Below are positions 54,801-64,000 of a stretch of 64,000 nucleotides of DNA, piece after piece (positions within the stretch are counted from its first letter, which is position 1; each line of letters begins with the position of its first letter). The notes under the pieces are model-generated. The model did no database searches. It saw only the letters and a program-made list of their open reading frames with translations, and was not told the DNA's origin. A program made the translations under genes and the position numbers. This DNA is from Hydractinia symbiolongicarpus (lineage: Eukaryota > Cnidaria > Hydrozoa > Anthoathecata > Hydractiniidae), in assembly GCF_029227915.1 (NCBI RefSeq), contig NC_079879.1, positions 22,710,501 to 22,774,500 of the forward strand, read 5' to 3'.

Positions 54801-55662
54801 TTAACATTTTCAAATTTGTTTAGTCAAAGTTTCTCTTTTTGCTACGATGTTAAATATACAGTATGAAGAATGATTGATCCAAATTTTAACTATATTCCTT
54901 AAACTTCGACAACTATATACTAAATTTCGCAGTTCAGAAGCGAATCTGCTAACAAGAGTACTGAGCGTCGAAACCTTTTACAAATAAATAAGGACAGGTT
55001 GTTGATATATATCTGTTCTTCATAACAGTAAGTCTTGAAATTGTTTCATCAGCAAGTTATCAAGCGAGTGTTATTGTATTTTCACATCATAGGACAGTTA
55101 CTTAGAATTGACAGGTCATTTAGTTTACATTCTGAAATTGGCAGGTATTTGCAAAAAAAGATGTACCTGGTTTATAATTATTACAATTATTATTTAACAA
55201 ACTATTTGTTTTCTTTTCAGCTTATGGGGCGCTGTTCGTTACAAAAATCCGTTACCTTGGGACAACGATGTAGATTTGGCTTTATTGGATGATGAAATCA
55301 GTGCAGTTGACCAGCAAAAAATGGTTAGTGTATTCAACAAGAGGGGCATAAACATATACTATAGACTATGGTTTGGAACATATCGTGTTGAAAAGAACAC
55401 AGCACGTGGTGATCTAATGGTATTTAGAAAAACGTTTTTTAACGAAATGGTACGAACTGGTTTAGAACCATGGGTTTTCTTTTTGAATCATCGAAAATTC
55501 CATACCGTACCTGCTCGATTGTTTAAAAAGCCTCTACCGCAACTGCTATTTGCAGGGGTAAATATTTCCGTCCCGCGAAATGGTATAGAAATACAAAAAC
55601 ATTTTTATCCACATGATTGGTGGAAAGAGATGAAACCATCCGGCTGTGAACCAGAAAGATAG
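51859..55662 (+). CDS. LicD-family type II membrane protein
   Basis: Two exons, 51859-52211 and 55221-55662, joined across a 3-kb GT-AG intron, give up to 264 aa. A basic N-terminus (RKRYKLFRLRARRTRR) precedes one membrane segment at residues 52-70, so the enzyme part should face the secretory lumen. The splice joins ALVYG to SLWGAVRYKNPLPWDNDVD, the LicD-family nucleotidyltransferase-fold motif whose metal-binding acidic residues are D132, D134 and D136. Bacterial LicD proteins transfer phosphocholine, and the animal relatives fukutin and FKRP transfer ribitol phosphate to dystroglycan. This protein is much shorter than either, so I assign only the family and predict glycan modification. The start is uncertain: ATGs at 51859, 51901 and 51904 are possible, and an acceptor-like CAG just before 51898 would suggest a 5' UTR exon. 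Confidence 0.75.
52212..55220 (+). other. Large intron of the LicD-family gene
   Basis: AT-rich, with frequent A and T runs and no supported exon on either strand. The donor is GTAAGT at 52212 and the acceptor TTTTCAG ends at 55220. Short frames such as 52341-52535 and 52875-53084 look like chance. Confidence 0.6.
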
Positions 55663-57959
55663 CAGTTAGATAGTTTTATATATATATTTTAATGTTTGTT
55701 AATTTTCGCACTTGTAGCAATGAAATCCTTTCTCTTTTAAATCTGCCCTTTATAGATATTGTTTAGTATTTTTTCAACATCATTTTGTAAGTATAGTCGT
55801 TTTTATAAAAAAATAATACTCTCTAGAAAGCTTACAAAATTATAGATAATTTAACTTGACACTTTGTGTTTTAGATTCACAAATAACTAGGCATGTTGAT
55901 TGATATAATTAAAAATTAAAACTAAGCAATTGCCAGGTTTAAAAGTTTATTTTATTTGCAAAATTTTGCGCTTTTAAAGGTAAACTAACGTAATTTTGTT
56001 TAAGATTTTAATTCAGGGATATAGTAATGACTTAGTTATAACGTAATTAATCCCTAAAGTTGACTTTAAACCTCTTTAAAATTCCTAATATCTTGCTATT
56101 TTTCTTTCCACAGTGGTGGTCGTTATTTGCATTTAAAAACGACACTAATCACCACGGTTATTAGTGATTAAACATCCAAGTGGTGTTTCTCTTGCAGGAC
56201 TTGGAGAGAATTGTGGCTGCGACAAACCACGAAAATTAGCCAGCCTTCCAAACACTGGATTATTAATTCAATGTTTTACGTACATAAAATTTCTTTACTG
56301 TTTCTTGAAAATATGAAGCTTTAGGTGTGAAAATGTGACTTTGACTTTTCATTTAAATTGCTGTGTAAGCAAAAATTTCCAGATAAAATGTTTTACGAGC
56401 TTCAACTTTTTAGTACTACATTATTCTTTATCTGTAGCCATGTTGGTTGCACAAGGTTGTGCGGAGTTTTTTGTCCATTTTTATTTTCACATAAAAAACC
56501 GTTGCATATTTTGAAAAATTCTTGGGTAGCATTCTAATTTAAAGATTCCAGAGTAAAAATATCTCTGCACACCATATTATAGCTGTATGATTTACCAAAC
56601 ATGTCTGAAAATTCTAAAGAAAACTAATCATAAAGGAAGTTGGAGCTGGCGCAGTGCAGTACTATGAAGATCAGCATAAATTTCAACGTTATGCGCCATC
56701 TTTGATGTTATCAAGGTTTCTCTACGTAATATTTTCCGTATTATGTTACAAGCACGCAGCACTGAAGCAATATTCCACAGAAGTAAATATTGATGCGTGG
56801 TCTAAAAATAACCTTTTGTAACAAATTATTTGGGCTTTTTTGTGTTGTATTTTCAAAGGGTTACTGCCACTTTACCTTATATAAAAAATTACACATAAAT
56901 AAACAACATAAACCATGCTAGCGTCGAGATAATCGAACTCAACTAATTCGTACAACTTTTAAAAAGTTGTGAAGGAATTGTCACTTAAAACGCTCCTTGA
57001 AAAAACTTAATTCTTAATAACAACCCATAAAACACCTCAAATTTTTTTTCCTGGATATTTCGCCTTAGGTCAAAGGTTGACAGCAACTAAGAAAAGTTTG
57101 ATCACGTGATTGTATTTAATTATGCAAATTAATGAAAAGAATTAAAATAATAGCGGTTACATACAGGAAATACGCTCTTCTTTACGCAATATTATAAAAA
57201 TGTACGATCAAAACACACATAGAAGAGGAATATGAACTAAATCACCGGGTCTCGTTTTTCGATTCAAGAAATAAACGCTCTTGAACTTACAGCGGTCAGC
57301 TCTCCGTAAAAGAAAAATGAAAACGCTTCTCCTTTTCATGGACGCAGTATTGCTAGCATATTCAAATCTCAAATTTTCTTCAAGCCCAAAAAATATTAAA
57401 TATGGAATTTTTTGAACTTCTTTTCTCAGCATTTTTTATTGCTGTATGTTCATTTAGAATAGGAATTATTTTCGCGTGCTGAGCAAAGCAGTAAGCACCA
57501 GGGATAATTAATCCTTTACCCCAGGGCTTGTAAAACATAACACTAGTTTATATTAAATTTGTAAAAATTGTAAAATCTAAAATCAAACCTCTCTAAATCA
57601 AACAATTTTTTGCCCTGTCTGCTTTTAACTTCGCTGCACGTTGTCAATTAACACATACAAATAATTTTGGATGTTCAGGAAAACTTTTTTATTTTTATGA
57701 TAAGCGTTCATGTAATACAACATCATAAGATATTTCCTAATAAGCAATCGTCACAAAAACTATTTTCTCACCCTCAAAAATGGTAAAAGGTTGGTAAGTT
57801 ATCGACATAAGAAAAAACATGCAACGTCGTGAACAAAGTTAGAACCCAGAAGTCACGTTACATGTGTAGCTAAAAGTAGCACAGGAATAGTTTCTTCCCT
57901 TTCTTTGTCTGTCATATTATGTTCGAAATGACCTGGACTGAATAAAGTTAAGGAGCATC

Positions 57960-57993
57960 AAAACGTTTAAACACACATGTGTTTAAACGTTTT
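57960..57993. repeat. Perfect 16-bp-stem palindrome, copy A
   Basis: AAAACGTTTAAACACA and its exact complement are separated by two bases. It lies about 150 bases past the stop codon of the minus-strand cystine-knot gene, so it may fall in its 3' UTR and fold in the RNA. The copy at 62344-62377 is identical. Confidence 0.85.
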
Positions 57994-58142
57994 AATTGTA
58001 CAAAGAGAACAATAAAAAAACTAATTCAACTAATCACACCACAACTAAACTGTTTATGTGTCGTTAGTACATAGATAAGAAGAAATCCAAATGCCATATA
58101 GTATTTTCATCAAATATTTAACAAATTTGCTTCCTGTGTGTG

Positions 58143-59136
58143 TCATACTAGAGGATGAAGAAGCGAACCACTACTGCACTGACACTCGCAGCTTGCATTG
58201 ACAGGTTGCTGAAAGGTTTGCCAGGACATCTGTTGGTCATTTGTCAATGTTTTTCGCAGAAATGAATAAAACACCACTTTTTGTTTACACATTCCACTAC
58301 CAGATAAACATGCAGGGGTGGAACTATCGCATTCAATACTTTTCACAAAACGAGGAATGCTATAATAAAAAGTGCAGGCGTTATTTCTTCTCATGTAAAT
58401 AATGCAAGCACAAAAAAATATTATCTACCACGATAAATATTGTTATTACTTACACTGTCTGTCCAAAATCCACAGTTTTGACACAAACGCCACATAAGCG
58501 AATAAGATGAGAGGCCGTTGAGCTGCCCTTTGAATAACAAGTTCTTTTATCAATTGCTATTTGACTGCGAAGATTACCCATCTTTCCTTTATTATGACCC
58601 AAAAGTTCTTTATTAGCATTAAATAAATGTTTGTCAGTCTTTACACTGGCAAAATATGTTGGTTTAGATTGAATGTCTTCCGTAAATGGATAAATTACAT
58701 CACCTCTTTTAGAATCCTCAACTTCAATATTTATACCTTGCATTGGTAACCGAATCTCTTGGAATTCATACTTCTGCGCTTGTTCTGACATTGGACCACC
58801 ATATAACAACCTCACCAAAGGCTGACTAGCTTTCTTAATTTCATTCACATCTTTCCCGAGTTTTAAGTACTTCAAAGCCATTACCAAAGACTTCTCTGCA
58901 GCACTTGGCTCTGTATACTGCTTTATAGGAAGAGCTGATTGCAACTCTGTTCGCTTTAGTATATCAACTTTCTTTGTATGTTCTTCTGCTTCTTCGTTTG
59001 TAAAGAAAACAAAGTCAGCAAGCGGACCAGCTCCATTATACAAATCGAGTAACTTTGTTTTAATTTCTTTTTTTGATGTAGATTCACCAAAGTGGAAGAA
59101 CAGTACGCTGATGAGTATAGAGATTGGTGTTTTCAT
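58143..59136 (-). CDS. Secreted Noggin/Trunk/PTTH-like cystine-knot protein, copy A
   Basis: Two exons, 58454-59136 and 58143-58389, joined over a 64-bp intron (donor GTAAGT; acceptor ATGAG), give 309 aa. The start ATG at 59134-59136 gives a signal peptide (MKTPISILISVLFFHFG). A charged, cysteine-free stretch of about 180 residues follows, like a propeptide. Ten cysteines crowd the end: C200, C215, C218, C233, C248, C255, C262, C295, C297, C299. The block IPRFVKSIEC, then C-x6-C-x6-C, and the final CECQC match the layout of Noggin (PRYVK..C ... CxCxC end) and of the insect Trunk/PTTH ligands. Those families bind BMPs or activate receptor kinases. Which role applies here is unknown. The first exon frame also extends to an ATG at 59205, which I reject because a TATA-like box lies only about 20 bases before it. 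Another cystine-knot family remains possible. Confidence 0.7.
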
Positions 59137-59220
59137 CCTTAGGGATAATCTAAGTATAAAAAGAACAAAACAAAAAACATGGGGACAAGCGCTACAACAT
59201 TTCAAAGTGAGGAGAAGTGC

Positions 59221-59230
59221 TATATATTTA
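59221..59230 (-). promoter_or_regulatory. Candidate TATA box, copy A
   Basis: TAAATATATA on the minus strand lies about 90 bases upstream of the preferred ATG. A start site about 30 bases downstream would fall past the first in-frame ATG (59205), which favours the second ATG. Such motifs are common in AT-rich DNA. Confidence 0.4.
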
Positions 59231-62200
59231 TTCTTTGTTACGGGTTAGAGTTACAAGTTAGCAAATAAGTAGGAGAGTAGCGGGACTATAGCCTTCTCCC
59301 AAGGCCTGAAGGAAAATAGCATTTAGAATTTCTTAAAGAACGATCTAACCAATGTTAATTATTCTTAAAGCTAATTTTTAGAAATACTTTAAAAACAAAA
59401 GTAGCATAAAATTTTCAGAAAAGTATTAAAATTATCCTTCTATTATTGCAGCTATATCAATCAAGTATCAGATACTGAGACCAACTTTATTTTCCACCAT
59501 CAGTACTTTGCGCAAATCCCAGACATGTAAAATAGAAAGTTGCAAAATTTCCATCTATTTTTACAGCATTTTTGAGTTACTACTAAAAGCACATTTTTGT
59601 CAACTTGAAATTTGTCGAATTTGCAAATATATAAAAGCGAAAACTTTTTTTTAAAAAAAAATCAGCAAACAAAACGCTTTCTACAGTGCGCAGAAATTCA
59701 ACTTAAAGAAAATGTTGGTCTATACAAAATATAAATTCTTACCTTTCTTACTTGGTACTGACAGTTTTCACCAAGGTATTTCGAAGCGTTTCCAAAATCT
59801 TTTGATCTTAATATAAAAACTCTCTTTTTTGCGGAAATATATGAGAGTTACCTAAGCAACAAAAACTCATTTTCAGCATTTTAAAATATTTCCTCTTCAG
59901 AAACGTAAAATTAAATGACTTATAGCTCGTCGTAATAACTAGCTTGGAGTTCTCTATTCCATAAAAAATTATAAATTCCTGTTCCCTTCTTACGTTAAAC
60001 CTTGGATGTTAAACGAAAGTTTGTCCTTTTCTATTTTTGGTGCCAAAAAGCTGCAGTGTAAAAACTTATATTTAAAGATGCTGTGATCATTTACAGGATT
60101 TCACCCAACGTTAAGAACATAAGTATTTTTAGTCGGGGATGGTAATCATTTTGGGAATTCTGAAGCAATCTCAGTTTATTTAGTAAAACATTTAATATTA
60201 TTTTATTTGCATTATAATGTCCTATGTTTTTTATAAGAACTAAAAATTTTAATTTTTAAAAAACACTGCTTGAAAAAATGTTAGTGGACAGATTTTATTT
60301 AAATGTTCGGCGAAATATAGCTGAGGTATATATTATATATATATAATACCTGGATTAAAACAGGAAAAAAACAAAAGCACAAATAACAAATTTTAACTTT
60401 GTATCGTTGCAAATTAACTACTTTTAAGGAAGGCTTCTTTGTTCGCATTCAAACCAGCCGATGTACGTCAGACAGCTGTTTGTAATTTAAAACAATCCTT
60501 TATTTCGTTATTTGCATTTAAAAACGACACTAATCGCCACAGTTATTGATGATAAAACATCCAAGTGGTGTTTCTCTTGCAGGACTTGGAGAGAATTGTG
60601 GCTGCTACAAACCACGAAAATTTGCCAGCCTTCCAAACACTGGATTATTAATTCAATGTTTTACGTACATAAAATTTCTTTACTGTTTCTTGAAAATATG
60701 AAGCTTTAGGTGTGAAAATGTGACTTTGACTTTTCATTTAAATTGCTGTGTAAGCAAAATTTCCAGATAAAATGTTTTACGAGCTTCAACTTTTTAGTAC
60801 TACATTATTCTTTATCTGTAGCCATGTTGGTTGCACAAGGTTGTGCGGAGTTTTTTGTCCATTTTTATTTTCACATAAAAAACCGTTGTATATTTTGAAA
60901 AATTCTTGGGTAGCATTCTAATTTAAAGATTCCAGAGTAAAAATATCTCTGCACACCATATTATAGCTGTATGATTTACCAAACATGTCTGAAAATTCTA
61001 AAGAAAACTAATCATAAAGGAAGTTGGAGCTGGCGCAGTGCAGTACTATGAAGATCAGCATAAATTTCAACGTTATGCGCCATCTTTGATGTTATCAAGG
61101 TTTCTCTACGTAATATTTTCCGTATTATGTTACAAGCACGCAGCACTGAAGCAATATTCCACAGAAGTAAATATTGATGCGTGGTCTAAAAATAACCTTT
61201 TGTAACAAATTATTTGGGCTTTTTTGTGTTGTATTTTCAAAGGGTTACTGCCACTTTACCTTATATAAAAAATTACACATAAATAAACAACATAAACCAT
61301 GCTAGCGTCGAGATAATCGAACTCAACTAATTCGTACAACTTTTAAAAAGTTGTGAAGGAATTGTCACTTAAAACGCTCCTTGAAAAAACTTAATTCTTA
61401 ATAACAACCCATAAAACACCTCAAATTTTTTTTCCTGGATATTTCGCCTTAGGTCAAAGGTTGACAGCAACTAAGAAAAGTTTGATCACGTGATTGTATT
61501 TAATTATGCAAATTAATGAAAAGAATTAAAATAATAGCGGTTACATACAGGAAATACGCTCTTCTTTACGCAATATTATAAAAATGTACGATCAAAACAC
61601 ACATAGAAGAGGAATATGAACTAAATCACCGGGTCTCGTTTTTCGATTCAAGAAATAAACGCTCTTGGACTTACAGCGGTCAGCTCTCCGTAAAAGAAAA
61701 ATGAAAACGCTTCTCCTTTTCATGGACGCAGTATTGCTAGCATATTCAAATCTCAAATTTTCTTCAAGCCCAAAAAATATTAAATATGGAATTTTTTGAA
61801 CTTCTTTTCTCAGCATTTTTTATTGCTGTATGTTCATTTAGAATAGGAATTATTTTCGCGTGCTGAGCAAAGCAGTAAGCACCAGGGATAATTAATCCTT
61901 TACCACAGGGCTTGTAAAACATAACACTAGTTTATATTAAATTTGTAAAAATTGTAAAATCTAAAATCAAACCTCTCTAAATCAAACAATTTTTTGCCCT
62001 GTCTGCTTTTAACTTCGCTGCACGTTGTCAATTAACACATACAAATAATTTTGGATGTTCAGGAAAACTTTTTTATTTTTATGATAAGCGTTCATGTAAT
62101 ACAACATCATAAGATATTTCCTAATAAGCAATCGTCACAAAAACTATTTTCTCACCCTCAAAAATGGTAAAAGGTTGGTAAGTTATCGACATAAGAAAAA

Positions 62201-62343
62201 ACATGCAACGTCGTGAACAAAGTTAGAACCCAGAAGTCACGTTACATGTGTAGCTAAAAGTAGCACAGGAATAGTTTCTTCCCTTTCTTTGTCTGTCATA
62301 TTATGTTCGAAATGACCTGGACTGAATAAAGTTAAGGAGCATC

Positions 62344-62377
62344 AAAACGTTTAAACACACATGTGTTTAAACGTTTT
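62344..62377. repeat. Perfect 16-bp-stem palindrome, copy B
   Basis: Identical to the palindrome at 57960-57993 and at the same distance from the copy B stop codon. Confidence 0.85.
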
Positions 62378-62526
62378 AATTGTACAAAGAGAACAATAAA
62401 AAAACTAATTCAACTAATCACACCACAACTAAACTGTTTATGTGTCGTTAGTACATAGATAAGAAGAAATCCAAATGCCATATAGTATTTTCATCAAATA
62501 TTTAACAAATTTGCTTCCTGTGTGTG

Positions 62527-63520
62527 TCATACTAGAGGATGAAGAAGCGAACCACTACTGCACTGACACTCGCAGCTTGCATTGACAGGTTGCTGAAAGG
62601 GTTGCCAGGACATCTGTTGGTCATTTGTCAATGTTTTTCGCAGAAATGAATAAAACACCACTTTTTGTTTACACATTCCACTACCAGATAAACATGCAGG
62701 GGTGGAACTATCGCATTCAATACTTTTCACAAAACGAGGAATGCTATAATAAAAAGTGCAGGCGTTATTTCTTCTCATGTAAATAATGCAAGCACAAAAA
62801 AATATTATCTACCACGATAAATATTGTTATTACTTACACTGTCTGTCCAAAATCCACAGTTTTGACACAAACGCCACATAAGCGAATAAGATGAGAGGCC
62901 GTTGAGCTGCCCTTTGAATAACAAGTTCTTTTATCAATTGCTATTTGACTGCGAAGATTACCCATCTTTCCTTTATTATGACCCAAAAGTTCTTTATTAG
63001 CATTAAATAAATGTTTGTCAGTCTTTACACTGGCAAAATATGTTGGTTTAGATTGAATGTCTTCCGTAAATGGATAAATTACATCACCTCTTTTAGAATC
63101 CTCAACTTCAATATTTATACCTTGCATTGGTAACCGAATCTCTTGGAATTCATACTTCTGCGCTTGTTCTGACATTGGACCACCATATAACAACCTCACC
63201 AAAGGCTGACTAGCTTTCTTAATTTCATTCACATCTTTCCCGAGTTTTAAGTACTTCAAAGCCATTACCAAAGACTTCTCTGCAGCACTTGGCTCTGTAT
63301 ACTGCTTTATAGGAAGAGCTGATTGCAACTCTGTTCGCTTTAGTATATCAACTTTCTTTGTATGTTCTTCTGCTTCTTCGTTTGTAAAGAAAACAAAGTC
63401 AGCAAGCGGACCAGCTCCATTATACAAATCGAGTAACTTTGTTTTAATTTCTTTTTTTGATGTAGATTCACCAAAGTGGAAGAACAGTACGCTGATGAGT
63501 ATAGAGATTGGTGTTTTCAT
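62527..63520 (-). CDS. Secreted Noggin/Trunk/PTTH-like cystine-knot protein, copy B
   Basis: Exons 62838-63520 and 62527-62773 repeat the structure of copy A, with the same 64-bp intron, signal peptide and ten cysteines, and encode 309 aa. The only residue change I see is Thr to Pro at position 286 (SWQTFQQ to SWQPFQQ), between C262 and the C-terminal CxCxC. The frame is intact, so both copies may be functional, or the duplication may be too young to have decayed. The upstream region, including the TATA-like motif at 63605-63614, is also copied, so the two genes probably share expression. The family call carries the same uncertainty as for copy A. Confidence 0.7.
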
Positions 63521-63604
63521 CCTTAGGGATAATCTAAGTATAAAAAGAACAAAACAAAAAACATGGGGACAAGCGCTACAACATTTCAAAGTGAGGAGAA
63601 GTGC

Positions 63605-63614
63605 TATATATTTA
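63605..63614 (-). promoter_or_regulatory. Candidate TATA box, copy B
   Basis: Identical in sequence and spacing to the copy A motif at 59221-59230. Confidence 0.4.
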
Positions 63615-64000
63615 TTCTTTGTTACGGGTTAGAGTTACAAGTTAGCAAATAAGTAGGAGAGTAGCGGGACTATAGCCTTCTCCCAAGGCCTGAAGGAAAA
63701 TAGCATTTAGAATTTCTTAAAGAACGATCTAACCAATGTTAATTATTCTTAAAGCTAATTTTTAGAAATACTTTAAAAACAAAAGTAGCATAAAATTTTC
63801 AGAAAAGTATTAAAATTATCCTTCTATTATTGCAGCTATATCAATCAAGTATCAGATACTGAGACCAACTTTATTTTCCACCATCAGTACTTTGCGCAAA
63901 TCCCAGACATGTAAAATAGAAAGTTGCAAAATTTCCATCTATTTTTACAGCATTTTTAAGTTACTACTAAAAGCACATTTTTGTCAACTTGAAATTTGTC

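Larger units (their letters stand above)
56121..60505. repeat. Tandem segmental duplication, copy A
   Basis: From CGTTATTTGCATTTAAAAAC at 56121 onward, the sequence recurs from 60506 with only scattered substitutions and one single-base indel (A-run near 56370). The offset is 4,385 bp before that indel and 4,384 after it. Similarity is visible from 56121 to 59616, whose partner is the window end. Whether 59617-60505 is also part of the repeated unit cannot be seen. The first 60 bases are more diverged than the rest. Confidence 0.9.
60506..64000. repeat. Tandem segmental duplication, copy B (runs off window)
   Basis: Second copy of the unit beginning at 56121, still matching copy A at the last base of the window. 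Differences seen by eye are few: single substitutions near 60605, 60888, 61667, 61905, 62600 and 63958, and one shorter A-run. Same orientation as copy A. Confidence 0.9.

Noticed and set aside
57208-57432. Conserved 74-codon minus-strand ORF present in both duplicated copies
   Set aside because: Its conservation with 61592-61816 is explained by the recent duplication of the whole unit, and it has no motif or splice context.
59137-59205. Upstream ATG extending the cystine-knot protein by 23 residues
   Set aside because: It would put a cysteine-rich leader before a good signal peptide, and it lies about 20 bases after a TATA-like box, probably before the transcription start.

Overview
This is an AT-rich, intron-rich animal nuclear window. 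It carries GT-AG spliced orthologues of metazoan genes (afadin, the BRWD/PHIP family, DHDDS) and many degenerate transposable elements. The gene content, small introns, Ty3/Gypsy relic and foldback elements suggest an early-branching metazoan, most likely a cnidarian. That placement is inference: no diagnostic marker was seen. Layout: (1) about 1-15178, plus strand: an almost complete afadin gene, 19 exons with the first coding exon(s) upstream of the window. One intron holds a 53-bp minisatellite and another a tRNA-like SINE plus a near-perfect foldback. (2) 16680-21447: a dead Ty3/Gypsy retrotransposon with a TTA-flanked Harbinger-like MITE inserted in its protease. (3) 22836-40368, minus strand: a complete BRWD/PHIP gene that I reconstruct as 39 in-frame exons (1,731 aa) with WD40 repeats, CryptoTudor region and two bromodomains. 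Its introns hold a head-to-tail array of a dispersed repeat family, a 351-bp foldback element and two hAT-like MITEs. (4) 43075-46091, plus strand: complete DHDDS (7 exons, 333 aa), head-to-head with BRWD. (5) 46092-51858: repeat-rich spacer. (6) 51859-55662, plus strand: a two-exon LicD-family type II membrane protein. (7) 56121-64000: two nearly identical copies, offset 4,384 bp, of a unit carrying a minus-strand two-exon gene for a secreted cysteine-rich protein. Its C-terminal half resembles the Noggin/Trunk/PTTH cystine-knot superfamily. The second copy runs off the window.  The genes do not form an operon. Afadin is a junctional scaffold, BRWD/PHIP a chromatin reader, DHDDS makes dolichol for glycosylation, the LicD protein probably acts on glycans in the secretory path, and the duplicated gene probably makes an extracellular signal or antagonist. 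The most interesting items are the duplicated noggin/PTTH-like gene, the head-to-tail repeat family, the MITE nested in the retrotransposon protease, and the tRNA-like foldback in afadin. All gene models are hand-built from splice signals and frame continuity, without transcript data.
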